Source: a virus. Taken from it: DNA of 59,677 nt. Below the pieces are notes generated by a model, which saw only the letters and a program-made list of their open reading frames with translations, was not told where the DNA came from and ran no database searches. Shown piece after piece: positions 7,451 through 14,941 of this stretch (position 1 is the first letter of the stretch; each line of letters starts with the position of its first letter). A program made the translations under genes and the position numbers. The stretch spans positions 1 to 59,677 of IMG/VR virus record IMGVR_UViG_3300035670_000231; one strand, given 5' to 3'.

Positions 7451-7672
7451 ATGAACACCAAGGAGTTCTGCACGCGGGCCGCGGCGACGCTGGGCGGGCA
7501 CGGCTGGATGGCCCACCTCGCCCGCATCACCGGCGTCCACTACGCCACCGTCAAGCGGTGGGCGAACGGCGACCTGCAGCCGCCGGCCTATGCGTGCGCC
7601 CTGGTCGAGCTGCTGGAGGTCGTCCCGGCGGCCCTGCGCCCCGAGCGCTTCCAGCGGCCGCGCAAGGACTAG
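7451..7672 (+). CDS. Small HTH regulator (73 aa)
   Basis: Cro/XRE-like helix-turn-helix: WMAHLARITGVHYATVKRWA is helix-turn-recognition helix, followed by NGDLQPP and VELLEVVPAALR. It has its own promoter immediately upstream and no ribosome site, a configuration known from lambda cI transcribed from PRM. It is the best candidate here for the protein that binds the TATCA-N6-TGATA dyads, but that link is inference. Its TAG stop shares CTAG with the convergent minus-strand gene ending at 7669. Confidence 0.75.
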   Translation: MNTKEFCTRAAATLGGHGWMAHLARITGVHYATVKRWANGDLQPPAYACALVELLEVVPAALRPERFQRPRKD

Positions 7673-7902
7673 ACCCGGGGCGGCATCGCCGCCTTGATCG
7701 CGTCCACGCTGTCGGCCGCGTCGATGGCCTCCTGCATCACGGCGTAGCGCTCGCGCACCTCCTGCCGGGCAGCTTCCGCGGCCGCCTGCTCGGCCGGGAT
7801 GGTGGCCTTGACGTCCAGGGGCGCGAACTCCTGCGCCCGCGCCGCCCGCCGCACCTCGTGGGCGATGGTCTTGGCCTTGGCGATGTCGATGCCGATGCCC
7901 AT
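7669..7902 (-). CDS. Small fibre-associated protein (77 aa)
   Basis: MGIGIDIAKAKTIAHEVRRA followed by a helical tail matches a family of small proteins encoded directly after phage tail-fibre genes (pattern: D..KA..I....RRAR...F..LDV). They may be chaperones or minor fibre parts. It is the last gene of the leftward fibre cassette and ends tail-to-tail with the HTH gene. Confidence 0.72.
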   Translation of the reverse strand: MGIGIDIAKAKTIAHEVRRAARAQEFAPLDVKATIPAEQAAAEAARQEVRERYAVMQEAIDAADSVDAIKAAMPPRV

Positions 7903-7906
7903 GGTG

Positions 7907-8101
7907 TCAGCCCTCGTAGGTCCAGGCGTTTCGGAAGGTGCGGTCGCTCGGGACGTCGGCCGCGTCGATGATCTGGTACGGCTTGCCGGCAGGGACGTCC
8001 TTCCGGGCGATCTCCTCGGCGGTCAACCCGCAACCGGGGGCAGGGACAATGACAGCCACGCCGCCGTCGTCGGTGGGGTAGATGATGCGTTTGTCAGACA
8101 T
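7907..8101 (-). CDS. Small fibre-associated protein (64 aa)
   Basis: RIIYPTDDGGVAVIVPAPGC ... EEIARKDVPAGKPYQIID is a highly recognisable small protein found next to fibre genes in many proteobacterial phages. Function unproven. It is five bases from its downstream neighbour, in the same operon. Confidence 0.75.
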   Translation of the reverse strand: MSDKRIIYPTDDGGVAVIVPAPGCGLTAEEIARKDVPAGKPYQIIDAADVPSDRTFRNAWTYEG

Positions 8102-8165
8102 GCTGGTTCCTCATAGTTTGCATTTGCCGGTGTGCGCGTGAAATTTGTGTACATATGCCCCCTGG

Positions 8166-8519
8166 TCAACGGAAGACGGTGACAAAGTTGTTTACGCCAT
8201 CCAGCGATGTGGTATATGTGCGATCACCTGTTCCAACACGGAAAGCAGATGTTGTTTGGCTGATGCGCTGCATTTGTCCAGCACCAGTAGCCCCGTCCGA
8301 ATAAAGTGATGCCGCATAGTTTGCGTCCGTCAGCGCGCTTGTAAAATTCACCGTGTAGTCGCCCGTGCCATTGTCGGTAATACTGCTCACGTTGAGACTT
8401 GCTCTAATCGCCACCGTCCCGGTGCCGTTGAAGTTGACCCAAGCCTTGGCGATGCCGGCCGAGTTCAAGAGGTCACCGCCGGTGCGGTTCTGGATGCTGT
8501 CGACGCGAAGGGTGCTCAC
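8166..8519 (-). CDS. Fibre-domain paralogue 3 (117 aa)
   Basis: Contains the shared core AWVNFNGTGTVAIRASLNVS followed by SITDNGTGDYTVNF. This beta-rich domain is common at the ends of phage fibres. It is the third of three tandem genes (also 8541-8951 and 8961-9332), each beginning MSTL and ending VFR or IFR. GC is visibly lower than in the neighbours (AT-rich stretch 8105-8400), suggesting a recently exchanged segment. Confidence 0.8.
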   Translation of the reverse strand: MSTLRVDSIQNRTGGDLLNSAGIAKAWVNFNGTGTVAIRASLNVSSITDNGTGDYTVNFTSALTDANYAASLYSDGATGAGQMQRISQTTSAFRVGTGDRTYTTSLDGVNNFVTVFR

Positions 8520-8540
8520 GCATCGGCCCTGCCTTTCTGC

Positions 8541-8951
8541 TCAACGGAAAATCGCGACGCCGCCCTGCTCCGCGTCATAAGCGCCAGCATTCGGGCTGTA
8601 TGGGTTGAAGTTCGTGATCCTGACGGCCGATGCTGTCTTCACCGTTGGCGTCGTTGTCCCGGAGTTGGTGACGAATGCGGAATACATGGTCCAAGTAGTC
8701 CCGGTGATCGCGCCTGGGTTCTGAAAGGCCACGACGTAGTTTGCGTCTGCCAAGGCGCTCGCAAAGTTCACCGTGTAGTCTCCTGCGCCGTTGTCGGTGA
8801 TGCTGGAGACATTGAAGCTGGCGCGGATGGCGACGGTGCCGGTGCCGTTGAAATTGACCCAGGCCTTCGCCGAGCCGTCGACCACAGTATTGGTCGGCAC
8901 GGACTTCGAGCCGTCGGCGTTGGCCAGGGTCGCGATGCGAAGGGTGCTCAT
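8541..8951 (-). CDS. Fibre-domain paralogue 2 (136 aa)
   Basis: Same architecture as its neighbours: MSTLRIATLANADGSKSVPT at the start, the shared AWVNFNGTGTVAIRASFNVS core, and a variable C-terminal region (ALADANYVVAFQNPGAITGT). The conserved core with a divergent tail is typical of receptor-contact modules swapped between phages. Confidence 0.8.
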   Translation of the reverse strand: MSTLRIATLANADGSKSVPTNTVVDGSAKAWVNFNGTGTVAIRASFNVSSITDNGAGDYTVNFASALADANYVVAFQNPGAITGTTWTMYSAFVTNSGTTTPTVKTASAVRITNFNPYSPNAGAYDAEQGGVAIFR

Positions 8952-8960
8952 GGCGGGCTT

Positions 8961-9332
8961 TCAGCGGAAGACGACAGCGGTAAGGTCGGCATTGTCGGTG
9001 CCGGCCGTGCCGCTCTGCGCCGTGCCGAAGCGGAAGCCGGAGGTCGTCGGCGCCACGCGCACGCCGTTCGTCGGGCTGCCGAACAGGTAGAAGTTCTTCG
9101 TGGCCGTGGAGCCGCCGAAGCCGTGGCAGACCAGCGCCGCGTAGTCCGCGTCCGGCAGGGCGGTGGCGAAGTTGACCGTGTAATCCCCGGCGCCGTGATC
9201 GGTGATCGAGGAGACGTTGCCCGAGGCGCGGATCGCCACCGTCCCGGTGCCGTTGAAGTTCACCCAGGCGCGGGCGGTGAAGCGCTCGACGCCCGAGGCA
9301 TCCTGCAGGGTGTTGACCTTCAGCGTGGACAT
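8961..9332 (-). CDS. Fibre-domain paralogue 1 (123 aa)
   Basis: First of the tandem trio in transcription order. MSTLKVNTLQDASGVERFTA, the AWVNFNGTGTVAIRASGNVS core, and a distinct C-terminal half (ALVCHGFGGSTATKNFYLFG). The N-terminal MSTLKVNTLQ resembles the start of the repeated domain in many fibres. Likely a trimeric fibre tip or accessory subunit; the target is unknown. Confidence 0.8.
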   Translation of the reverse strand: MSTLKVNTLQDASGVERFTARAWVNFNGTGTVAIRASGNVSSITDHGAGDYTVNFATALPDADYAALVCHGFGGSTATKNFYLFGSPTNGVRVAPTTSGFRFGTAQSGTAGTDNADLTAVVFR

Positions 9333-9342
9333 GCTGGCGCTC

Positions 9343-10344
9343 TCAAACGATGGCCCAGACGGCGCCGGACTCGACCGTCACCGTGAAGCCGTTGTTGATG
9401 GTGATCGGGCCGGCGCTCAGGCCGTTGAGGCCCGAGGTGATCGTGATGTTCTCGGCGATGGTGTTGCTGTTGTAGGCGATCGCCTTGGTCGCCGCCGTGC
9501 CCAGGTACTGTCCGCCAGCGGCCGGCGCTTGGCTTACCCAGGCGCTGCCGTTGGAGGTCAGGACATTGCCGGCCGTGCCGGGGGTCACGTTGGCCAGGGC
9601 GCCGATCTCGGAAAGCGACCACGAGACGTTCGAAGAGCCGTTCACCGACTTGCCGGTCGAGCCGATCGTCAGGGTCCGGCTGCTGCCCCAGTACGAGGTG
9701 ATGATGTTGGCGGTGCCAAAGAAAGTCGTGCCGTTGATCGTGCGGCCGGTCTGGAGCTGCGTCGCCGAGCTGGCGTTGCCCGAGAGCGAGCCCGAGAAGG
9801 TCGAGCAGGTCAGGACGTTGGTTCCGGGATTGAAGCTCAGCCCGCCGTTGTCGGTGTAGAGCGAGCGGTTGCCGTTGGCGTTGCCGGCCGGGTTGCAGTA
9901 CGGGACCGGGTAGGCCACGCTGTCGTCCGGGCTCTCGGTGATGTAGAGCTGCGTGGCCGACGCGGCATTGCCCGTGATCGAGATGCCCCAGGTGCCGGAC
10001 GCGCCGGTGCCGTTCAGCGGCGCCAGCCCGGAGCGGGCATCGGCCTTGATGTCGTCGAGCAGGGCGCGCACCAGCCGAAGCTCGACGATGGCCCCGGCCG
10101 AGAAGGCCTGCGCCGTGGTCCCGTCCTGGCCGCGCACGATGGTAAAAGTGTCGGTCGAGCGCGCCGTGACCTTCACGATCTCAACGTTGCCGGCGTTGTC
10201 GTCGAGCGTGACGTAGAAGTGATCGGCTATCGAGATAACCGGGAACAGGACGCCCTGGCCACTGGCCACGGCCATCGAGGTGGCCGAGTTGGTGATGCCG
10301 GCAGCGAGCGTCGAGACGGCGCGGTTGGTGTAGAGCGCGGCCAT
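9343..10344 (-). CDS. Tail-fibre-like protein (333 aa)
   Basis: The N-terminal ~95 residues (NRAVSTLAAGITNSATSMAV ... IVRGQDGTTAQAFSAGA) are a phage fibre module widely seen in proteobacterial phages; Gly/Asn/Ser/Thr-rich beta-strand repeats follow (GNASSATQLQTGRTINGTTF), and the end (ENITITSGLNGLSAGPITIN, then VESGAVWAIV) is a typical fibre C-terminus. It starts on the last base of the preceding long gene, so the two are coupled. Confidence 0.85.
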   Translation of the reverse strand: MAALYTNRAVSTLAAGITNSATSMAVASGQGVLFPVISIADHFYVTLDDNAGNVEIVKVTARSTDTFTIVRGQDGTTAQAFSAGAIVELRLVRALLDDIKADARSGLAPLNGTGASGTWGISITGNAASATQLYITESPDDSVAYPVPYCNPAGNANGNRSLYTDNGGLSFNPGTNVLTCSTFSGSLSGNASSATQLQTGRTINGTTFFGTANIITSYWGSSRTLTIGSTGKSVNGSSNVSWSLSEIGALANVTPGTAGNVLTSNGSAWVSQAPAAGGQYLGTAATKAIAYNSNTIAENITITSGLNGLSAGPITINNGFTVTVESGAVWAIV

Positions 10345-13300
10345 TACGCGGCCTCCCGGAAGTCAAGATAGAGCACTTCGACCGTGGCCGTGATCTGGCT
10401 TGGGGCCACCTCGGCCGAGGCGCCGCCATAGGTTACCGCATCGAGCTGCGCCACGATGGCCGACGGCTGCACCTCGGCGGTGATGGCCGAAGCCGGCAGC
10501 GCGGCGGTGATCTCGGAAGGGGCTGCGGCAGCGCCGGTGCCGACGAAGGCGTTGATCTCGGCGAGATAGGTCGAGACGATCCGCCCGTTCGCCGTGGCCA
10601 GCGCCAGGGCCGGGCCGGCGATCGGCTTGGCCAGGGCAAGGCCGGCGGACGCGGCGGCGGTGGCCGAGCCGGAGCCCGAGGCGACGAGCTGCAGGCGGGC
10701 TGCCCCGGACGCCGAGGCCGTGGCCTGCACCCCCGCGGCGATCGCCTTGGCAAGGGCGAGGTCGGCCGATGCCGTGGCCGTTGCCGTGAGGGCGGCGGCC
10801 AGGACGAGGCCCACACGGATCTCGGCGGCGGCCGTGGCCGAGGCGTCGAGGTCTCCGCCGACCAGCTTCCCAATCGCCAGGGAAGCCTCGGCCGAGGCGA
10901 CGGCGGCGGCTGATCCGGCGAGCGGGACGACCAGCTCGGCCTGCCCGGCGACCGCCACGGTGACGGCGGCAGAGCCGGCCAGCGGCACGGCCAGATCGAG
11001 GCCGGCGTCGATCGCCGCGGCGGCGGCAGCAGCGCCTGCCAGCGGCTTGACGAGGTCGGCAGCACCGGCGGCGTCCACCTGGGCGGCGACGGCCGCCTGC
11101 AGGAGCTTGCCCAGGACGGCGGCCGAGCTGGTCTGCGCCACGGCCTCGGCGGCGGCTTCGATGCGCTTGTCCAGGGCGGCGCTGGCCGTCGTCTCGCCCG
11201 AGCCGGTGGCGGAGGCCTCCAGGGCCTTGTCCACGGCCACGGCGCCAGCGGTGGCGCCCGCAACGGCGGCAGCTCCAGCGAGCCGGAAATCGAGCGAGAT
11301 CGCTCCGGCGGCTTCGACGCTGGCGGCGGCAGCCCCGGCGACGACGAAGGCCACGACCGCATCGGCCTGGGCATCGGCTGCGGCATCGGCGGCGCCGGCC
11401 AGCGGCTTCGCTATGGCGAGGTCGGCGGCGGCGGCAGCGCCGCCCGCCACGGCCGCACCCAGGTCCTTGTCCACCGCGATCGAGCCGGCGCAGGCGCTGG
11501 CGGCGGCGGCGGATCCATCGAGCGGCTTGGCGATGCCCAGCGTGCCCGCCACAGCCCCGCTGGCGGCGATCGCGGCATCGAGGCGATAGGCGACCCCTAC
11601 GTCCCCTGCGGCAGCGGCCGTGGCGGCCACGTCGGCGGCCATGGGCACGTCGAGGTCGATGGCCCCTGCGGCCTGCGCCGTGGCTTCGGACGAGCCGTCG
11701 GCCCGGAAGGCCACCAGAACGGCGCCGTCTGCCGAGGCGGACGCGATCGAGTCCCCCGCCAGCGGCTTGTCCAGCAGCGCCGAGGCGTCGGCGATGGCGA
11801 CGACCGAGCCTGCGGCGGCGATGGTCTTCTGCAGCTCAGCGCTGGCGGTCGTGGTGCCGGATGCCTGCAGCTCGGCGGACAGCGCCTTGTCGGTGACGAG
11901 GCCGGCGGTGACCGTGGTGGAAGCCTGCGCCGAGGCCTCCAGCGGCTTGACGGCGGCGACATCGGCAGCGGCGGCGGCGGTGGCATCGAGAGCGGCCGAC
12001 AGCTCCTTGACGAGGTCCAGGGCGGCGTCCGCGCTGGCCGAGGCCGAGGCGCCGCCAGCCACGGCCTGGGCCACCAGGAGCGTGCCGGAGGCCGAGGCGG
12101 TGGCCGTGATGTCGACGGCGACCGGCGTCTCCAGGTCGAGCGAGGCGAACGCCGCGGCGGTGCCGGTGAGGGCGCCGGCAAGCGGGCGATCGACGACGGC
12201 CGATCCGGCGGCCGCGGCCTGGGCATCGAGGTCGGCAGCGAGGACGAAGGCGACCTGGGCGGCGGCCGAGGCCTGCGCGGTGGCCGATGCCGAACCGGCG
12301 ACGGGCTTGGCCAGCGCGAGGTCGGCTTCAGCCGCGGCGGACCCGGCGGCAGCGCCTTCCACGACGGCGGCGATCGATGCCGAGCCGCTGGCCGTGGCGG
12401 TGGCCTGCAGCGCTCCGGCGACGGCCTTGACCGACTGCAGGTCGGCCGTGGCGGCGGCCGTGGCGCTGCCCGAGCCGGCGACCTCGAAGGCGACGACCGG
12501 CGCTGCCGCGGTCGTGGCGGTTGCGCTGATCGAGGCGGCAAGCGGGCGGTCGGCGACGGCGGCGCCAGCGACGGCAGCACTGGCCGTGGCATCGGCGTCC
12601 AGCGGCTTGCCCAGGGCGACGGCTGCGGCGGCTGCTGCGGTTGCGGCGAGCGCGGCCTGGAGCGGCTTGGCCGCGACGACGTTTGCAGCAGCGGCAGCGG
12701 CGACGGCCGCGGCGGCCCCGAGCTGCTTCGTGACATCGAGGGCGGCGCTGGTGGCGGCGGTGGCCTGGGCGGAGCCGGCGACGGCGAACCCGACCAGCGC
12801 CGTGCCGGCCACGCTGGCGGAGGCCTGGGCCGAGCCGGCCAGCCGGTAATCGACGCTCGTGTCGGCCGCGGCCGAGACTGTGCCCGTAGCGGCGCCGTCG
12901 ACCCGGAAGGCGACCCTGGCGGCAGCGTTGGCGCTGACCGAAGCGGCGATCGAGGCGCTCAGCAGCTTGCCGAGGAGAGCGGCGGAAAAGGTCTGCGCAA
13001 CCGCGAAGCCGGCGGCGCTGATGGTCTTCTGCAGGTCCGCCTGGGCCGAGGTGGCGCCCTCGGACGTGGCGGCGCCGGCCAGGGCCTTGAGCGTGGCGAG
13101 GTCGCCTGCGGTGGCGACGCTGGCGGCGAGCGAGCCGGCGAGCGGGCGCTCGGCCACGGCGAAGCCAGTGACGCTTGCCGAGGCGGATCCCGCGCCAGCG
13201 ACCACGTAGGCCACCCGGATCGCGGCGGCGGCGTTGCCGGTGGCGGTGATCGAGCCGGCGACGGGCTTCGTCGCAGCCAGGGAGGCGCTGGCGCTGGCGG

Positions 13301-14108
13301 TTCCGGCCAGGGTGCCGCCCAGCGGCTTGGCGATGGTGACGGCGCCCGAGGAGACGGCGCTCGCGGCCGAGGCGCCCGCCAGGGGCTTGGCGATCGCGAC
13401 CTGGGCGGCCGCGGCGGCCGAGCTGCTGATCGAGCCCGCGATGGTCAGCGCGGCTACGGCCGAGGCCGAGACGGTAACCGAGCCGCTGATCGAGGCGGCA
13501 AGCGGGCGCTCGGCCACCGCCAGCCCGGCGAGCGAGGCCGTGGCGGTGATCGAGGCGGCGAGCGGCTTCTCTGCGGCTACGGCGCCAGAGACGTCGGCCG
13601 TGGCCGTGGCGTCAGCGGCCAGGGGCTTGGCGAGGCTCGCCTCGGCGGAGGCGTCTGCCGTGGCCGTAGGCTCGCCGGACAGCTCCTTGGTGATGCCGAG
13701 CGAGGCAAGGGTGCTGGCATCGCCGGCGAGCGCGCCCGCCAGGGGCTTGCTGGCATCCAGGGCGGCGGTGGCGCTGGCACTGCTGGCGACAGAGCCGTCC
13801 ACGGGCTTGGCGGCGTCGATCGCGCCGCTCGTGTCGGCCGATGCGGCGGCAGAGCCCTCGACCGGCTTGGTGAGGCTGAAGGCGCCGCTGGCGCTCGCCG
13901 ATGCGGCAATCGAGGCGGCCGCCGGCTTGTCGATCGCCAGGGCGGCGCTGACGTCCGCGGAAGCGGCAGCGGCGCCGGCCAGCGCCTTGGTGACGCTGAG
14001 CGACGCCGCGACGGCAGCCGATGCGGCCAGTCCGGCAGCCAGATCGACCGGCTGGCCGGACGACGCGTTGAGGGCGCCGGAATTGAGCGGCCGTGCGTTG
14101 ATCAGCAT
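10344..14108 (-). CDS. Giant Ala/Ser-rich 20-residue-repeat protein (1254 aa)
   Basis: After an N-terminal block (MLINARPLNSGALNASSGQP) the protein is some 55 near-perfect 20-aa units of the form KPLAGSxxAxAxASAALxVA, alternating with FVVAGAA-type and EKTI/RPLAAS-type variants, up to about residue 1180. The C-terminal ~75 residues (YLAEINAFVGTGAAAAPSEI ... SAEVAPSQITATVEV) are non-repetitive. The unit resembles a short beta-strand pair or solenoid turn. The gene lies between a fibre-type protein and another fibre, so a long virion appendage or shaft is the natural guess. Composition is Ala ~45%, with few charged residues and no Cys or Trp. The exact function is unknown. Confidence 0.82.
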   Translation of the reverse strand: MLINARPLNSGALNASSGQPVDLAAGLAASAAVAASLSVTKALAGAAAASADVSAALAIDKPAAASIAASASASGAFSLTKPVEGSAAASADTSGAIDAAKPVDGSVASSASATAALDASKPLAGALAGDASTLASLGITKELSGEPTATADASAEASLAKPLAADATATADVSGAVAAEKPLAASITATASLAGLAVAERPLAASISGSVTVSASAVAALTIAGSISSSAAAAAQVAIAKPLAGASAASAVSSGAVTIAKPLGGTLAGTASASASLAATKPVAGSITATGNAAAAIRVAYVVAGAGSASASVTGFAVAERPLAGSLAASVATAGDLATLKALAGAATSEGATSAQADLQKTISAAGFAVAQTFSAALLGKLLSASIAASVSANAAARVAFRVDGAATGTVSAAADTSVDYRLAGSAQASASVAGTALVGFAVAGSAQATAATSAALDVTKQLGAAAAVAAAAAANVVAAKPLQAALAATAAAAAAVALGKPLDADATASAAVAGAAVADRPLAASISATATTAAAPVVAFEVAGSGSATAAATADLQSVKAVAGALQATATASGSASIAAVVEGAAAGSAAAEADLALAKPVAGSASATAQASAAAQVAFVLAADLDAQAAAAGSAVVDRPLAGALTGTAAAFASLDLETPVAVDITATASASGTLLVAQAVAGGASASASADAALDLVKELSAALDATAAAAADVAAVKPLEASAQASTTVTAGLVTDKALSAELQASGTTTASAELQKTIAAAGSVVAIADASALLDKPLAGDSIASASADGAVLVAFRADGSSEATAQAAGAIDLDVPMAADVAATAAAAGDVGVAYRLDAAIAASGAVAGTLGIAKPLDGSAAAASACAGSIAVDKDLGAAVAGGAAAAADLAIAKPLAGAADAAADAQADAVVAFVVAGAAAASVEAAGAISLDFRLAGAAAVAGATAGAVAVDKALEASATGSGETTASAALDKRIEAAAEAVAQTSSAAVLGKLLQAAVAAQVDAAGAADLVKPLAGAAAAAAAIDAGLDLAVPLAGSAAVTVAVAGQAELVVPLAGSAAAVASAEASLAIGKLVGGDLDASATAAAEIRVGLVLAAALTATATASADLALAKAIAAGVQATASASGAARLQLVASGSGSATAAASAGLALAKPIAGPALALATANGRIVSTYLAEINAFVGTGAAAAPSEITAALPASAITAEVQPSAIVAQLDAVTYGGASAEVAPSQITATVEVLYLDFREAA
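10570..13990 (-). repeat. Tandem 60-bp coding repeat array
   Basis: The DNA of the 1254-aa gene is periodic at 60 bp (20 codons): a GGCTTGGCGA or GGCTTGACGA-type motif (minus strand: encoding xKPLAG) recurs about every 60 bases, often in the same column of successive 60-base blocks. Units are diverged, not identical, so the array is old or under protein-level selection. Confidence 0.85.
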
Positions 14109-14127
14109 GGCGCCCTCCGGCGCAGGA

Positions 14128-14562
14128 TCAGGCGAAGGTGATGGTCAGCGACCCGGCCGGGAACGACACGGTGTCGCCCTGGTTGATGGTCTTGGCGACG
14201 GCGAGCGTGCCGTAGAAGAGCATGTTGCCGCTCGATGCGGCATCGTAGATGGCGAAGTGGGAGGCGGTTCCCCAGGTGCCGGACGGCGTGGCGAAGGTGA
14301 TGGCAGCGTTGTTGCTCGTCTGGCCGCCAGTGCCGCTGGAGGCCAAGGTGGAGCCCGCCGACTGCGTGCCGGCCCAGTTGGCCAGCGACGAGGTGACGGC
14401 GACCCGGCTGTAGTTGTTGCCGGAGATCTCGGTGCCGCCGCCCGTATCGCTCGGCGCGGACGTCAGCAGGCCGATGTAAAGCGTGGCGGGCGCGGTAAGC
14501 GTCTGGGCCCGGAACAAGTGGTCGACCAGCTTGTTCTCCAGGTAGTTCGTCAAGGCGGACAT
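14128..14562 (-). CDS. Fibre/appendage structural protein (144 aa)
   Basis: Opens MSALTNYLENKLVDHLFRAQ, the hallmark of a common siphovirus structural family (YLENxLLDHxFR), with LYIGLLTSAPSDTGGGTEIS, then SFPAGSLTITFA at the end. It is predicted as a beta-sandwich. Homologues are usually annotated as tail-fibre or appendage proteins. Preceded in the operon by the BppU-like gene. Confidence 0.8.
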   Translation of the reverse strand: MSALTNYLENKLVDHLFRAQTLTAPATLYIGLLTSAPSDTGGGTEISGNNYSRVAVTSSLANWAGTQSAGSTLASSGTGGQTSNNAAITFATPSGTWGTASHFAIYDAASSGNMLFYGTLAVAKTINQGDTVSFPAGSLTITFA

Positions 14563-14584
14563 CGCGGTTTCCTTTCGTGATTCG

Positions 14585-14914
14585 TCAGTTGAACTGGGCG
14601 CGGACGGCGAACTTCAGGGGCTCGTAGACCGTCTGTTTTTCGCCATCGAAGTCGATCTCGATCTCGCCCTCGTAGGCCCCGGGCTCGACGTCCAAGGTGT
14701 TGCCCGGAAAGTTGAACGACACCTCGCCCGCGGTGCCGCCGTTGATCTTGGTGCAGACGATCGTCGACAGGACGGCCGTCTCGCCGGCCTGCCGGAAGTG
14801 CATCACCACCGTGGCGCTGCTCACGTCCATGGGCGTGCCGTCCGCCTGCTTCAGGGTCAGGCGGATGTACGGGCGGTTGTCGCCCTGGACGAGCTTGATC
14901 TTGCCGGTGCTCAC
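14585..14914 (-). CDS. BppU-like baseplate/appendage N-domain protein (109 aa)
   Basis: KIKLVQGDNRPYIRLTLKQA, then GTPMDVSSATVVMHFR and EPGAYEGEIEI are the pattern of the N-terminal domain of lactococcal-type BppU and similar baseplate proteins (QGD..P.....L....G.P.DL..A.V.F..R). Here it is a stand-alone domain of normal length, between portal and the fibre proteins. It probably anchors the appendage to the virion. Confidence 0.78.
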   Translation of the reverse strand: MSTGKIKLVQGDNRPYIRLTLKQADGTPMDVSSATVVMHFRQAGETAVLSTIVCTKINGGTAGEVSFNFPGNTLDVEPGAYEGEIEIDFDGEKQTVYEPLKFAVRAQFN

Positions 14915-14941
14915 GCGCTGCCTCTCGGAATGGCTGGTCGA

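Noticed and set aside
10570-13990. Regular 60-bp repeats resembling a CRISPR array
   Set aside because: The units are diverged, contiguous without unique spacers, GC-rich and in frame with a single long coding sequence.
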